Counted from the first letter of the stretch, positions 24,707 through 34,052 are shown. The stretch is 64,000 nt of DNA from Streptomyces seoulensis (GCF_004328625.1 NZ_CP032229.1:682001-746000), one strand, 5' to 3'. Program-made: numbers and translations. Notes: generated from the letters alone by a model not told the origin.

Positions 24707-27274
24707 GTGCTCAAGGCGACCCTGAGAAGTTTTCTCGCGCACAAGGGGCGGCTGGCGCTCTCCGCGCTGGCCGTCGTGCTGTCCGTGGCCTTCGTCTCGG
24801 GAAGCCTGATCTTCTCCGACACGGTGACCCGTACCTTCGACCGGCTGTTCGCCTCCACGGCGGCGGACGTGACGGTCGGCCCGAAGCAGGACCTGCGCTC
24901 TCCGGTGCCGGGCGGCGCCACGCAGACGGTGCCCGCCGACCTCGCGGGCCGGGTGGCGAAGGCCCCCGGTGTCGCGTCGGCGCACGCGGACGTGTCGGTG
25001 CAGAACGTCACGGTGATCGACAGCCGGAACCGGTCCGTCGGCCCGACCACCGGCGCCCCGACGATCGCCACCTCCTGGTATCTGACCGACCGCAGCCCGG
25101 TGGAGCTGACCTCGGGTCACGCCCCGCGCGGCGCGGAACAGGCGCTGCTGGACGCGGACACCGCGAGCAAGAAGCACGTGGGCATCGGCGACACCCTGAT
25201 CGTGCAGGCCCAGCCGGGCACCTTCCGGGTACGGGTCGTCGGCATCGCCACCTTCCGCACCACGAACCCCGGCGCCGCCCTGGTCTTCCTGGACCAGGCC
25301 ACCGCCGGCGAGCAGCTGCTGGGCTCGGCGAAGAAGGCCACCGCCATCTCGGTGGAGGCCGCGCCGGGCGTCACCGACCCGGAGCTGAAGACCCGGGTCG
25401 CCGACGCGATCGGCAGCGGCGGCTACGAGCTGCGGACCGCCGCCGAACAGGCCAAGTCGGCGGCGGCGAACCTCGGCGGCTTCCTCGACGTGATCAAGTA
25501 CGTGATGCTGGGCTTCGCCGGGATCGCGGTGCTCGTCGGCATCTTCCTGATCGTCAACACCTTCGCCATGCTGATCGCCCAGCGCACCCGTGAACTCGGC
25601 CTGCTGCGAGCGCTGGGCGCGGACCGCCGCCAGGTCAGGCGCTCGGTGCTGCTGGAGGCGCTGCTGCTCGGCGTGGTCGGCTCCACGCTGGGCCTCGCGG
25701 CCGGGATCGGGATGGCGTACGGGCTGATCCGGCTGATGAGCCTGTTCGGGATGAACCTGAAGGCCACCGAGATGGTGATCGGCTGGGGCACCCCGGTCGC
25801 GGCGTACGTGGTCGGGGTGGGCGTCACCTTCGTCGCCGCGTACCTCCCGGCGCGGCGGGCCGCGACGGTGTCGCCGATGGCGGCGCTGTCGGACGCGGAG
25901 ATCGCCGGGGTGGACAAGCCGCTGACGGGGCGGGCCATCGCGGGCGGGGTCATGGGCGTGGCCGGGGCGGCGGCGCTGGCCGGCTGCGTGGCGGCGACGA
26001 AGGCGGCGCCGGCGGCCGCGCTGCTGGGGCTCGGCGTGGTGCTGACGCTGATCGCGATGGTGATCGCCGGGCCACTGCTGGTGCGGCCGGTGATCCGGGT
26101 GCTGGGCGGCGCGTTCCCGGCCCTGTTCGGTTCGGTGGGCCGGATGAGCCAGCGCAACGCGCTGCGCAACCCGCGCCGTACGGGGGCCACGGCGGCGGCG
26201 CTGATGGTGGGCCTCGCGCTGGTCGGCGGGATGTCGGTGGCGAGCGCCTCGATGTCGGCCTCGTTCGACCGGCAGATCGACCGCACCCTGGGGGCGGACT
26301 TCATCGTGCAGAGCGCCAACTTCACCCCGTTCAGCGCCGATGTACGGCGCACGGTGGAGGGCACACGGGGTGTCGGGCTCGTCGTACCGCAGCGGATCAC
26401 CCCGCTCGCGGTGCGGATGCCGGACGGCAGGCGGGTGCGGACGGCCGCCTCCGCCTACGGCCCGGGGCTGGACGACGTCGTGCACCTCACCTACGCGAGC
26501 GGCGGCACCTCGGCCGCGCTGGCGGACGGCAGACTGGCGATGGACGCCAAGTTCGCGCAAGGGCACGGGGCGCGGATGGGCAGCACCCTCCCCGTCGAGT
26601 TCCCCGGCGGCAAGGTGGCCCGGCTGACCGTCGGCGCGCTCACCAACCTGGAGTCGCCGGAGGGCTTCGGCACGCAGGGCGGCATCTTCCTGGGCCTCGG
26701 CACGGAGGAGAAGTACGTACCCGGCGGCCAGGACTCGGTGCTCTACGTCAACGCCGCGCCCGGCACCGACGCGGCGCGACTGCGGGCCGGACTCACGAAG
26801 TCGCTCAAGGCGTACCCGCAGCTCCAGGTCCGCGACCAGGCCGACTACAAGAAGCTGGTGCACGACCAGATCTCGGTGCTGCTGTACCTGGTGTACGCGC
26901 TGCTGGGGCTGGCGATCGTGATCGCGGTGCTCGGGGTGGTCAACACCCTGGCGCTGTCGGTGGTGGAGCGCACCCGGGAGATCGGGCTGCTGCGGGCGAT
27001 CGGGCTGAGCCGGCGGCAGCTGCGCCGGATGATCCGGCTGGAGTCGGTGGTGATCGCGGTGTTCGGCGCGGTTCTCGGGCTGGCGCTGGGGCTGGTGTGG
27101 GGCGTGTGCGGTCAGCAGGTGCTGGCGCTGCGCGGGATGAAGGATCTACAGGTGCCCTGGGGCACCATCGTCGCCGTGATGATCGGGTCGGCGGTGGTGG
27201 GCGTGGTCGCGGCGCTGCTTCCCGCGCTGCGGGCCTCGCGGATGAACGTCCTGGCGGCCATCGCCCACGAGTGA
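24707..27274 (+). CDS. FtsX-like ABC transporter permease
   Basis: An 855-residue protein with the two-repeat design of large actinobacterial FtsX permeases: one N-terminal helix (residues about 17-38), a long extracellular domain, three helices (about 265-385), a further helix pair, a second extracellular domain and three C-terminal helices. The motifs RTRELGLLRALGADRRQVR and RTREIGLLRAIGLSRRQLR are the duplicated cytoplasmic coupling loops. It starts at GTG 24707 and works with the upstream ATPase. Substrate unknown; MacB-like efflux or mechanotransmission are both possible. Confidence 0.93.
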   Translation: MLKATLRSFLAHKGRLALSALAVVLSVAFVSGSLIFSDTVTRTFDRLFASTAADVTVGPKQDLRSPVPGGATQTVPADLAGRVAKAPGVASAHADVSVQNVTVIDSRNRSVGPTTGAPTIATSWYLTDRSPVELTSGHAPRGAEQALLDADTASKKHVGIGDTLIVQAQPGTFRVRVVGIATFRTTNPGAALVFLDQATAGEQLLGSAKKATAISVEAAPGVTDPELKTRVADAIGSGGYELRTAAEQAKSAAANLGGFLDVIKYVMLGFAGIAVLVGIFLIVNTFAMLIAQRTRELGLLRALGADRRQVRRSVLLEALLLGVVGSTLGLAAGIGMAYGLIRLMSLFGMNLKATEMVIGWGTPVAAYVVGVGVTFVAAYLPARRAATVSPMAALSDAEIAGVDKPLTGRAIAGGVMGVAGAAALAGCVAATKAAPAAALLGLGVVLTLIAMVIAGPLLVRPVIRVLGGAFPALFGSVGRMSQRNALRNPRRTGATAAALMVGLALVGGMSVASASMSASFDRQIDRTLGADFIVQSANFTPFSADVRRTVEGTRGVGLVVPQRITPLAVRMPDGRRVRTAASAYGPGLDDVVHLTYASGGTSAALADGRLAMDAKFAQGHGARMGSTLPVEFPGGKVARLTVGALTNLESPEGFGTQGGIFLGLGTEEKYVPGGQDSVLYVNAAPGTDAARLRAGLTKSLKAYPQLQVRDQADYKKLVHDQISVLLYLVYALLGLAIVIAVLGVVNTLALSVVERTREIGLLRAIGLSRRQLRRMIRLESVVIAVFGAVLGLALGLVWGVCGQQVLALRGMKDLQVPWGTIVAVMIGSAVVGVVAALLPALRASRMNVLAAIAHE

Positions 27275-27310
27275 GGGCCCGGTCGGGTGGCGCGTTTCCC
27301 CGTGGCACGG

Positions 27311-27335
27311 CACGGTATAGATGGTCCGTACCGTG
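27311..27335. promoter_or_regulatory. inverted repeat in the helicase leader
   Basis: CACGGTA and TACCGTG are perfect 7-base arms around an 11-base spacer, about 125 bases upstream of the DEAD-box helicase start. It may be an operator or an RNA hairpin in a cold-shock style leader. TATAGAT inside the spacer could serve as a -10 element. Confidence 0.4.
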
Positions 27336-27458
27336 TGAACTGCAAGGGGGCGCGTCCCGGCGCGGACTTCGGGCTCGCTCGCGGGCCCGCGCGTCTTCAA
27401 GGCCCGACCCGGCCTGCCACTCAGGTACCGCGTCCCCCAGCCGGAAAAGGGATGCGCC

Positions 27459-29150
27459 ATGACGACCAACACCAGCGAAGGACAGGTCGGCTTCGCCGAT
27501 CTCGACCTGGCCCCCGAGATCCAGCGGGCGCTGACCGCGCTCGGCTACGAGGAGCCCACCCCGATCCAGCAGGAGGCCATTCCGCCGCTGCTGGCGGGCA
27601 ACGACCTGCTGGGGCAGGCGGCCACCGGTACGGGCAAGACCGCCGCGTTCGCGCTGCCGGTGATCCAGCGCATCGCCGCCGAGGGCAAGGGCAAGGGGCC
27701 CCGGGCGCTGGTGCTGGTGCCGACCCGCGAACTGGCCATCCAGGTCTCGGAGGCCGTGCACCGCTACGGCACCGACCTCGGCGTCCGCGTGCTGCCGGTC
27801 TACGGCGGCCAGCCCATCGGGCGCCAGCTGCGCGAACTGCAGCGCGGGGTGGACGTGGTGGTGGCGACGCCGGGCCGGGCGCTGGACCACATCGCGCGCG
27901 GCACGCTGCCCCTGGACGGCCTGCGCACGGTCGTGCTGGACGAGGCCGACGAGATGCTCGACATGGGCTTCGCCGAGGACATCGACTCGATCCTGGAGAA
28001 CGTGCCCTCGGATCGGCAGACGGTGCTGTTCTCGGCGACGATGCCCTCGCGGATCGACTCCATGGCGCGCAAGCACCTGAGCGACCCGGTGCGGGTGCGG
28101 ATCGAGCGGGAGGCCCCGGCGCCCGGTGAGGCGCCGCGCATCCGGGAGTCGGCGTACATCGTGGGGCGGGCGCAGAAGGCGGCGGCGCTGGGGCGGCTGC
28201 TGGACGTGGAGTCGCCGGAGGCGGCGATCGTGTTCTGCCGCACCCGTGACCAGGTCGACCAGCTCTCCGAGACCCTGAACGGCCGCGGCTACCGCGCCGA
28301 GGCGCTGCACGGCGGGCTGAGCCAGGAGCAGCGGGACCGGGTGATGGGCCGGCTGCGCGGCGGCACGGCGGACCTGCTGGTCGCTACCGATGTCGCGGCG
28401 CGCGGCATCGACGTCGAGCACCTCACGCATGTGATCAATTACGACGTGCCCTCGGCGCCGGAGTCGTACGTGCACCGCATCGGCCGGGTCGGGCGCGCGG
28501 GCCGGGAGGGTGTGGCGATCACGCTCGCGGAGCCCCGCGAGTCCCGGATGCTCAAGGCGATCGAGCGGGCGACCGGCCGGAAGGTGCCGCTGGAGAAGGT
28601 GCCGTCGGTCGCGGACCTGCGGGCCAGGCGGCTGGAGCTGACGCGGGCCGCGCTGCACGAGAGCCTGCTGGAGGACGAGGACCTGGAGCGGTTCCGGGTG
28701 GTGGTGGAGACCCTCGGGGACGAGTTCGACGTGATGGACGTGGCGCTGGCGGCGGTGAAGCTGGCCCACGAGTCGGGCGGCGCGGCCTTCGACGAGGAGG
28801 AGATCCCCGAGCTGGCGCCCAGGGACCGCGACCGCGGCGACCGGGGCCGGGGCGGTGACCGCGACCGGGGCCAGCGCGGCCGGCCGCGCGGCCGCACCTC
28901 GCCCGGCATGACCCGCCTCTTCGTCGGCGCCGGACGCAGCGCGGGCGTACGGCCGCAGGACCTCGTAGGCGCCATCGCCGGCGAGACCCGGCTCAGCGGC
29001 CGCGACATCGGCGCCATCGAGATCGCCGACCGCTTCTCCCTGGTCGAGGTCCCCGAGGAGGCGGCGGACGACGTGGTCCGCGCGATGCGCGGCGCCAACG
29101 TCAAGGGCCGCCGCGCCCAGGTACGCCGAGAGCGCGACCAGTCCCGCTGA
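27459..29150 (+). CDS. DEAD-box ATP-dependent RNA helicase (CsdA/DeaD-like)
   Basis: A 563-residue helicase. Motifs in order: Q motif TPIQQEAIP, I ATGTGKTAAF, Ia PTRELAIQ, Ib TPGRALDHI, II DEADEML, III SATMP, IV VFCRTRDQVD, V TDVAARGIDV and VI HRIGRVGRAG. After the core comes an acidic patch and an Arg/Asp/Gly-rich stretch (residues about 455-485), then a DbpA-like RNA-binding domain (TRLFVGAGRSAGVRPQDLVG … IGAIEIADRFSLVEVP). It should unwind structured RNA in ribosome assembly or decay, particularly in the cold. Starts at ATG 27459 after GGAAAAGGG. Confidence 0.95.
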   Translation: MTTNTSEGQVGFADLDLAPEIQRALTALGYEEPTPIQQEAIPPLLAGNDLLGQAATGTGKTAAFALPVIQRIAAEGKGKGPRALVLVPTRELAIQVSEAVHRYGTDLGVRVLPVYGGQPIGRQLRELQRGVDVVVATPGRALDHIARGTLPLDGLRTVVLDEADEMLDMGFAEDIDSILENVPSDRQTVLFSATMPSRIDSMARKHLSDPVRVRIEREAPAPGEAPRIRESAYIVGRAQKAAALGRLLDVESPEAAIVFCRTRDQVDQLSETLNGRGYRAEALHGGLSQEQRDRVMGRLRGGTADLLVATDVAARGIDVEHLTHVINYDVPSAPESYVHRIGRVGRAGREGVAITLAEPRESRMLKAIERATGRKVPLEKVPSVADLRARRLELTRAALHESLLEDEDLERFRVVVETLGDEFDVMDVALAAVKLAHESGGAAFDEEEIPELAPRDRDRGDRGRGGDRDRGQRGRPRGRTSPGMTRLFVGAGRSAGVRPQDLVGAIAGETRLSGRDIGAIEIADRFSLVEVPEEAADDVVRAMRGANVKGRRAQVRRERDQSR

Positions 29151-29226
29151 CGGGGGGAGTCCGGCCGGGTCTCACCTGCCGGACAGTCCATGGCCGGGTG
29201 GCCGGGCGTTCTGCTTGGCTCCCATC

Positions 29227-29652
29227 ATGAGTGATCCGGGCATCCGTCACGCCGTTCCCGCCGACATCGACGCCGTGCTGGCATTCTGGGCCGAGGCCGC
29301 CGAGGGGACGAGCATCAGCGACGACCACGCCGGGGTGGCCCGGCTTATCGAGCGCGACCCGGAGGCCCTGCTCCTGGCGGAGCTGGACGGGATGCTGGTC
29401 GGCACGGTCATCGCGGGCTTCGACGGCTGGCGGTGCTCGGCCTACCGGCTCGCGGTGCACCCGGGCCACCGGCGGCGAGGGATCTCGCGGGCGCTGCTGG
29501 CGGCTGCCGAGGCCCGGTTCGCGGCGCTGGGCGGGCGCCGGGTGGACGCGATGGTGCTGGTGCGCAACGAGAGCGCGCACCATGCCTGGAACGCGGCGGG
29601 ATACGGGCCGGAGGAGAAGTGGCGTCGCTGGGTCAAGCCGCTGGACGGATGA
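29227..29652 (+). CDS. GNAT-family N-acetyltransferase
   Basis: A 141-residue enzyme with the acetyl-CoA-binding motif A in YRLAVHPGHRRRGISRALL and motif B in NESAHHAWNAAGYGPEEKWRRW. This resembles RimI-like GNATs, but the substrate cannot be told. The start is ATG 29227; a GTG/ATG upstream is open but has no better ribosome site. It is a single gene between the helicase and the CNNM pair. Confidence 0.88.
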   Translation: MSDPGIRHAVPADIDAVLAFWAEAAEGTSISDDHAGVARLIERDPEALLLAELDGMLVGTVIAGFDGWRCSAYRLAVHPGHRRRGISRALLAAAEARFAALGGRRVDAMVLVRNESAHHAWNAAGYGPEEKWRRWVKPLDG

Positions 29653-29732
29653 TCCCTTGGGGGACGCTTTGCTGATCCTTTACCATTGGGGTGGCACCTC
29701 GGCACTCGATGAAAGGTTGTGAGCGTCCACCC

Positions 29733-29816
29733 ATGGGCGAGCCTCCCGGTCCGCGTCACCGACATCGCGCGGTCCTCCCCGTCCTGACCGATCCTGGGAC
29801 GGAGGTGACCCGATGA
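29733..29816 (+). CDS. possible 27-residue leader peptide of the CNNM operon
   Basis: A short frame from ATG 29733 (M-G-E-P-P-G-P-R-H-R-H-R…) ends in TGA at 29814-29816, overlapping the ATG of the CNNM gene by the common ATGA coupling arrangement. Four of its first 20 codons are proline. Proline-rich leader peptides control magnesium transporters in enteric bacteria by ribosome stalling. No clear ribosome site precedes it, so the call is tentative. Confidence 0.3.
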   Translation: MGEPPGPRHRHRAVLPVLTDPGTEVTR

Positions 29817-31165
29817 CCGAAGTGCTCCTCCTGTTGGTGGCGATCCTGCTCTCGCTCGCCTGTGGCGCCTTCGTGGCGGCCGAGTTCTCGCTGACCACGG
29901 TCGAGCGCGGCGAACTCGAACGGGCCGCCGCACGCGGTGAGACCGGCGCCCCGGGCGCGCTGAAGGCCGTACGCAACCTCACCTTCCAGCTCTCCGGCGC
30001 GCAGCTCGGCATCACCGTGACCAACCTGGTCGTCGGCATGCTGGCCGAGCCGTCCATCGCGGCGCTGCTCTCCGGGCCGTTCCGGGCGATGGGCCTGTCC
30101 GACGCGACGGCCCGCTCGGCCGCGCTGGTGCTGGGCACCGCCCTGTCGACGGTGTTCCTGATGGTCGTCGGCGAACTGGTGCCGAAGAACTGGGCGATCT
30201 CCTCGCCGCTGGCCGTGGCCAAGCGGGTGGGCACCCCGCAGCGCTGGTTCAGCCTGGCCTTCCGCCCCTTCATCACCCACCTCAACAACACCGCCAACCG
30301 GGTCGTGCGCCGTTTCGGCCTGGAGCCCGCCGAGGAGCTGGCGTCCGCGCGCGGCCCGCAGGAGCTGGTGGCGCTCGCCCGGCACTCCGCGAAGGCGGGC
30401 GCGCTGGAGCCGGACACCGCCGAGCTGTTCGTGCGGACGCTGAACCTGGCGGACCTGACGGCGGAGAACGTGATGACCCCGCGCGTCCAGGTCGTCGCCC
30501 TCGACACCCTCGCCACCTGCGAGGACGTGGCGAACGCGACACGGGCCACCGGCCTGTCCCGCTTCCCGGTCTACCGGGGCAGCCTGGACGCGGTCGTCGG
30601 CGTCGCCCATATCAAGGACGTACTGGCGCTGCCCGCCGAGGACCGCCCGGTCCGCTCGGTCACCCAGATCATGCGCGACCCTCTGCTGGTCCCGGAGTCC
30701 CTGACCGTGGACCGCCTGCTGGACCGGCTGTCCGGCCGGCGCACCATGGCCGTCGTCATAGACGAGTACGGCGGCACGGCGGGCGTGGCCACGCTGGAGG
30801 ACATCGTCGAGGAGGTCGTCGGCGAGGTCCGCGACGAGCACGACCCGCACGAGACCCCCGACCTGGCCCCGGCCGGCACCGACGACCAGGGCCGCGCCCT
30901 GTACTCGGCGGACGGCGCGGCCCGCACCGACCAGCTGGCACGGGTGGGCCTGAGGGTGCCCGACGGCCCGTACGAGACGCTGGCCGGGCTGGTCGCCACC
31001 GAGCTGGGCCGCATCCCCGAGGTCGGCGACAGCGTGGACGCCGACGGCTGGCGTCTGGACGTGGTGGACGCCTCCGGGCACCGGGCCGCGCGGGTGCTGC
31101 TGCACGCGCCGGCCGGGGGGACGCACGGCAGGCACGCCGACGAGTCGACGGAGAGGGCCCGATGA
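29813..31165 (+). CDS. CNNM/HlyC-CorC family membrane protein (magnesium/cobalt efflux type)
   Basis: A 450-residue protein with all three CNNM modules: an N-terminal DUF21 transmembrane domain (residues about 1-190, including ACGAFVAAEFSLTTVERGELE and FQLSGAQLGITVTNL), a pair of CBS domains (about 205-335, with VMTPRVQVVALDTLATCE and DEYGGTAGVATLEDIVEEVVGE), and a C-terminal CorC_HlyC domain (about 350-435). Homologs export magnesium or cobalt under control of nucleotide binding by the CBS pair. The start has AGGTGACCCG before it. The gene overlaps the second CNNM gene by 4 bases. Confidence 0.94.
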   Translation: MTEVLLLLVAILLSLACGAFVAAEFSLTTVERGELERAAARGETGAPGALKAVRNLTFQLSGAQLGITVTNLVVGMLAEPSIAALLSGPFRAMGLSDATARSAALVLGTALSTVFLMVVGELVPKNWAISSPLAVAKRVGTPQRWFSLAFRPFITHLNNTANRVVRRFGLEPAEELASARGPQELVALARHSAKAGALEPDTAELFVRTLNLADLTAENVMTPRVQVVALDTLATCEDVANATRATGLSRFPVYRGSLDAVVGVAHIKDVLALPAEDRPVRSVTQIMRDPLLVPESLTVDRLLDRLSGRRTMAVVIDEYGGTAGVATLEDIVEEVVGEVRDEHDPHETPDLAPAGTDDQGRALYSADGAARTDQLARVGLRVPDGPYETLAGLVATELGRIPEVGDSVDADGWRLDVVDASGHRAARVLLHAPAGGTHGRHADESTERAR

Positions 31166-32175
31166 CCGCCGTACAGATCCTGATCGGTCTGGCGACCCTG
31201 GTCGTCAACGCCTTCTTCGTGGGAGCGGAGTTCGCGCTGATCTCGGTGCGCCGCTCGCAGGTGGAGCCGCTGGCCATGGAGGGCGACAAGCGGGCCCGGC
31301 GGGTGCTGTGGGGGCTGGAGCACGTGTCGGCGCTGCTGGCGGCCGCGCAGCTCGGCATCACGCTGTGCACACTGGTCCTCGGTGTGGTCGCGGAACCGGC
31401 CATCGCGCATCTGCTGGAGCCGGTGTTCCACGCGATGGGCGTGCCCTCGGGCGCCGGGCACGCGGTGTCGTTCGTGATCGCGCTGTCCCTGGCCACGTAT
31501 CTGCACATGCTGCTGGGCGAGATGGTGCCGAAGAACATCGCGCTGGCCGAGCCGGTGCGCACCGCGCTGCTGCTCGGGCCGCCGCTGGTGGCGCTGGCCC
31601 GTGCGCTGCGCCCGGCGATCTTCACCATCAACGCCTTCGCCAACGGCCTGCTGAAGCTGCTGCGGGTGGAGGCCAAGGACGAGGTGTCCGCGACCTTCAC
31701 CGACACCGAGCTGGCCGAGATCGTCAAGGACGCCACCGAGGCGGGCCTGATCGACGACCGGGCGCAGGAGCGCCTGCACGACGCGCTGGAGCTGGGCAGC
31801 CGCCCGGTCCGGGACGTGGTGGTGCCGCTGGAGCGGGTGGTCTACACGAGCGTCGGGGTCACCCCGGAGCAGCTGGAGCGGCTGTCGGCGGAGTCCGGGT
31901 TCTCCCGGTTCCCGGTGGTGGACGTGGGGCGCCGGATCGTGGGCTATCTGCATGTGAAGGACGCGCTGGACGCCTCCCCGCGCGATGTGCCGTTCCGGCT
32001 GCGCGACATGCGGCCGATCGCACGGGTGCGGGAGTCCTCCCCGCTGGACGACGTGCTCACCGCGATGCGCGGCAGCCGTACGCATGTGGCGGCGGTGATC
32101 GGCGCGGACGGCAAGCTGGCCGGTCTTGTGACGATGGAGGACGTGCTGCGGGAGCTGTTCGGGCAGCCCGCCTGA
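31162..32175 (+). CDS. second CNNM-family membrane protein lacking the CorC_HlyC domain
   Basis: A 337-residue paralog of the preceding gene with the DUF21 membrane domain (FFVGAEFALISVRRSQVEPLA, LLAAAQLGITLCTLVLG, MVPKNIALAEP) and the CBS pair (RDVVVPLERVVYT, LVTMEDVLRELFG), but ending right after CBS2. The C-terminal CorC_HlyC domain is absent. It is coupled to the first gene by ATGA. A fixed pair of full-length and short CNNM proteins suggests a heterodimer, since CNNM proteins work as dimers. Confidence 0.93.
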   Translation: MTAVQILIGLATLVVNAFFVGAEFALISVRRSQVEPLAMEGDKRARRVLWGLEHVSALLAAAQLGITLCTLVLGVVAEPAIAHLLEPVFHAMGVPSGAGHAVSFVIALSLATYLHMLLGEMVPKNIALAEPVRTALLLGPPLVALARALRPAIFTINAFANGLLKLLRVEAKDEVSATFTDTELAEIVKDATEAGLIDDRAQERLHDALELGSRPVRDVVVPLERVVYTSVGVTPEQLERLSAESGFSRFPVVDVGRRIVGYLHVKDALDASPRDVPFRLRDMRPIARVRESSPLDDVLTAMRGSRTHVAAVIGADGKLAGLVTMEDVLRELFGQPA

Positions 32176-32243
32176 GGAGTGCGCGGGGCGGGAACGGGGT
32201 GACCGACCGGTGGGTATGGCGCCGGGTTACCATCTCTGTCGCC

Positions 32244-33044
32244 ATGCAGACGAATTCCACACCTCCCGCGTACACCAGCCTCGTCGCCGTGGGCGACTCC
32301 TTCACCGAGGGCATGTCGGACCTGCTGCCCGACGGCTCCTACCGGGGCTGGGCGGACCTGCTCGCGGCCCGGATGGCCGCCCGCACGCCCGGCTTCCGGT
32401 ACGCCAACCTGGCGGTGCGCGGCAAGCTGATCCAGCAGATCGTGGACGAGCAGGTCCCGCTCGCGGCCGCGATGCGCCCCGACGTGATCACGCTGGTCGG
32501 CGGGCTCAACGACACCCTGCGCCCCAAGTGCGACATGGTCCGGGTGCGGGACCTGCTGACCGAGGCCGTGGAAGGGCTGGCGCCGCACTGCGAGCGGCTG
32601 GTGCTGATGCGCAGCCCCGGCCGCCAGGGCCCGGTGCTGGACCGGTTCCGGCCGCGCATGGAGGAGCTGTTCGCCTGCGTGGACGAGCTGGCCGCCAAGC
32701 ACGACGCGGTCGTGGTCGACCTGTACGGCGCGCCCTCGCTGGGCGACCCGCGCCTGTGGGACGTGGACCGGCTGCACCTCACCCACGAGGGACACCGCAG
32801 GGTGGCGGAGGCGGTCTGGCAGGAGCTGGGCCACGACGCGGAGGACGCCGAGTGGCGCACCCCCATGGCGGCCACCCCGCCGCCCGGCTGGGGAGCGCGC
32901 CGGGTCGCCGACGTCCGCTTCACCCGGCAGTACCTGCTCCCCTGGATAGCCCGCCGCCTCACCGGCCGCTCCTCCGGCGACGGCCTCCCGGCCAAGCGCC
33001 CGGACCTCCTGCCGTACGAACTGACGCAGGAGGACCGGGCGTAG
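32244..33044 (+). CDS. SGNH/GDSL-family hydrolase
   Basis: A 266-residue cytoplasmic hydrolase of the SGNH fold: block I AVGDSFTEGMSD (nucleophile Ser), block II around NLAVRGKLIQQI, block III VGGLNDTLRP and block V DRLHLTHEGHRRVAEA with the catalytic Asp and His. No signal peptide is visible, unlike secreted Streptomyces lipases. The C-terminal 60 residues (from about RVADVRFTRQYLLPWI) are specific to actinobacterial members. No strong ribosome site precedes ATG 32244, and TTACCAT lies about 12 bases upstream, so the mRNA may be nearly leaderless. Confidence 0.92.
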   Translation: MQTNSTPPAYTSLVAVGDSFTEGMSDLLPDGSYRGWADLLAARMAARTPGFRYANLAVRGKLIQQIVDEQVPLAAAMRPDVITLVGGLNDTLRPKCDMVRVRDLLTEAVEGLAPHCERLVLMRSPGRQGPVLDRFRPRMEELFACVDELAAKHDAVVVDLYGAPSLGDPRLWDVDRLHLTHEGHRRVAEAVWQELGHDAEDAEWRTPMAATPPPGWGARRVADVRFTRQYLLPWIARRLTGRSSGDGLPAKRPDLLPYELTQEDRA

Positions 33045-33050
33045 CACCGG

Positions 33051-33956
33051 TCACCCCACCGGTGAGTCGGCACCCTCCAGGGGGACGCCCAGCCGGCCGG
33101 CGACGGATGTGAGGGCCGGGCCCAGCGGGAGGGCGACCCGGGCGCGGGCGTGGACGTCGCCCCGGGTGGGGGCCAGGTTGACGACGAGCACCGGCTTCCC
33201 GGCCTCGGCCGCCTGGCGTACGAAGCGGAGGCCGGACATGACCGTCAGCGAGGAGCCCAGTACCAGCAGGGTGGCCGCCTCGCGGACCAGGGCGCGGCAG
33301 TGCGCGACCCGGGCGGGCGGGACGGACTCGCCGAAGAAGACCACGTCCGGCTTGAGAATGCCGCCGCAGACCGTGCAGGGCACCACTCGGAAGTCGCCGA
33401 CCTGGTCGTCGGTGAGGTCGGCGTCGCCGTCCGGGTTGATGCCGGCGGCCACCGGGTCGAACCCCGGGTTCGCCTCCTCCAGGCGCGCGGCGAGGTCGCG
33501 GCGGGCGGAGAGGTCGCCGCAGGAGAGGCAGACGACGCGGTCGAGGCTGCCGTGGAGTTCCACCACGTCCTCGCTGCCGGCCGCCTGGTGCAGCCCGTCG
33601 ACGTTCTGGGTGATCACGCCGGAGAGCAGGCCGTGCCGCCCGAACGCGGCGACCGCCCGGTGCCCGGCGTTGGGGCGGGCCCGGCCGAAGGTGCGCCAGC
33701 CCAGGTGGCTGCGGGCCCAGTACCGGCGCCGGGCCTGCGCCCCGCCGGTGAAGTCCTGGTAGGTCATCGGGGTGTGCCGGCTCAGGCTGCCGCCCTCGCC
33801 CCGGTAGTCGGGGATGCCGGACTCGGTGGAGATGCCCGCCCCGCTGAGGACGAGCACCCCGCCCGCGCCCAGCGCCTCGGCGACCGGCTCCGGGTCGGTG
33901 ATGCCCGGCGGCAGATCTCCGCTCGGGGTCCAGCTCAACGTAGGACGCATGCGCAT
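33051..33956 (-). CDS. SIR2-family NAD-dependent protein deacylase (sirtuin)
   Basis: A roughly 301-residue sirtuin. NAD-binding motifs are LVLSGAGISTESGIPDYRG and ITQNVDGLHQAAGS; the catalytic His is in VELHGSLDRVVC; four zinc Cys are present (VVCLSCGD and VPCTVCGG); GSSLTVMSGL and VNLAPTRGD complete the fold. It removes acyl groups from protein lysines using NAD. The start is one of two closely spaced ATGs (33956 or 33950) without a clear ribosome site. Gene is convergent with the SGNH hydrolase and divergent from purB. Confidence 0.94.
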   Translation of the reverse strand: MRMRPTLSWTPSGDLPPGITDPEPVAEALGAGGVLVLSGAGISTESGIPDYRGEGGSLSRHTPMTYQDFTGGAQARRRYWARSHLGWRTFGRARPNAGHRAVAAFGRHGLLSGVITQNVDGLHQAAGSEDVVELHGSLDRVVCLSCGDLSARRDLAARLEEANPGFDPVAAGINPDGDADLTDDQVGDFRVVPCTVCGGILKPDVVFFGESVPPARVAHCRALVREAATLLVLGSSLTVMSGLRFVRQAAEAGKPVLVVNLAPTRGDVHARARVALPLGPALTSVAGRLGVPLEGADSPVG

Positions 33957-34052
33957 ACTGCAAGAGTAGGGAACGCGCCTTCGATGCCCCGGCCGCGTGC
34001 CTTGTAGCTTCCTCCGAGTCACCCCACGGCGCTGGCCTGCACGAATCGCCAG

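Noticed and set aside
23834..26863. A 1009-codon minus-strand frame opposite the ABC ATPase and permease
   Set aside because: Antisense shadow of two recognised genes, biased toward Arg, Gly and His.
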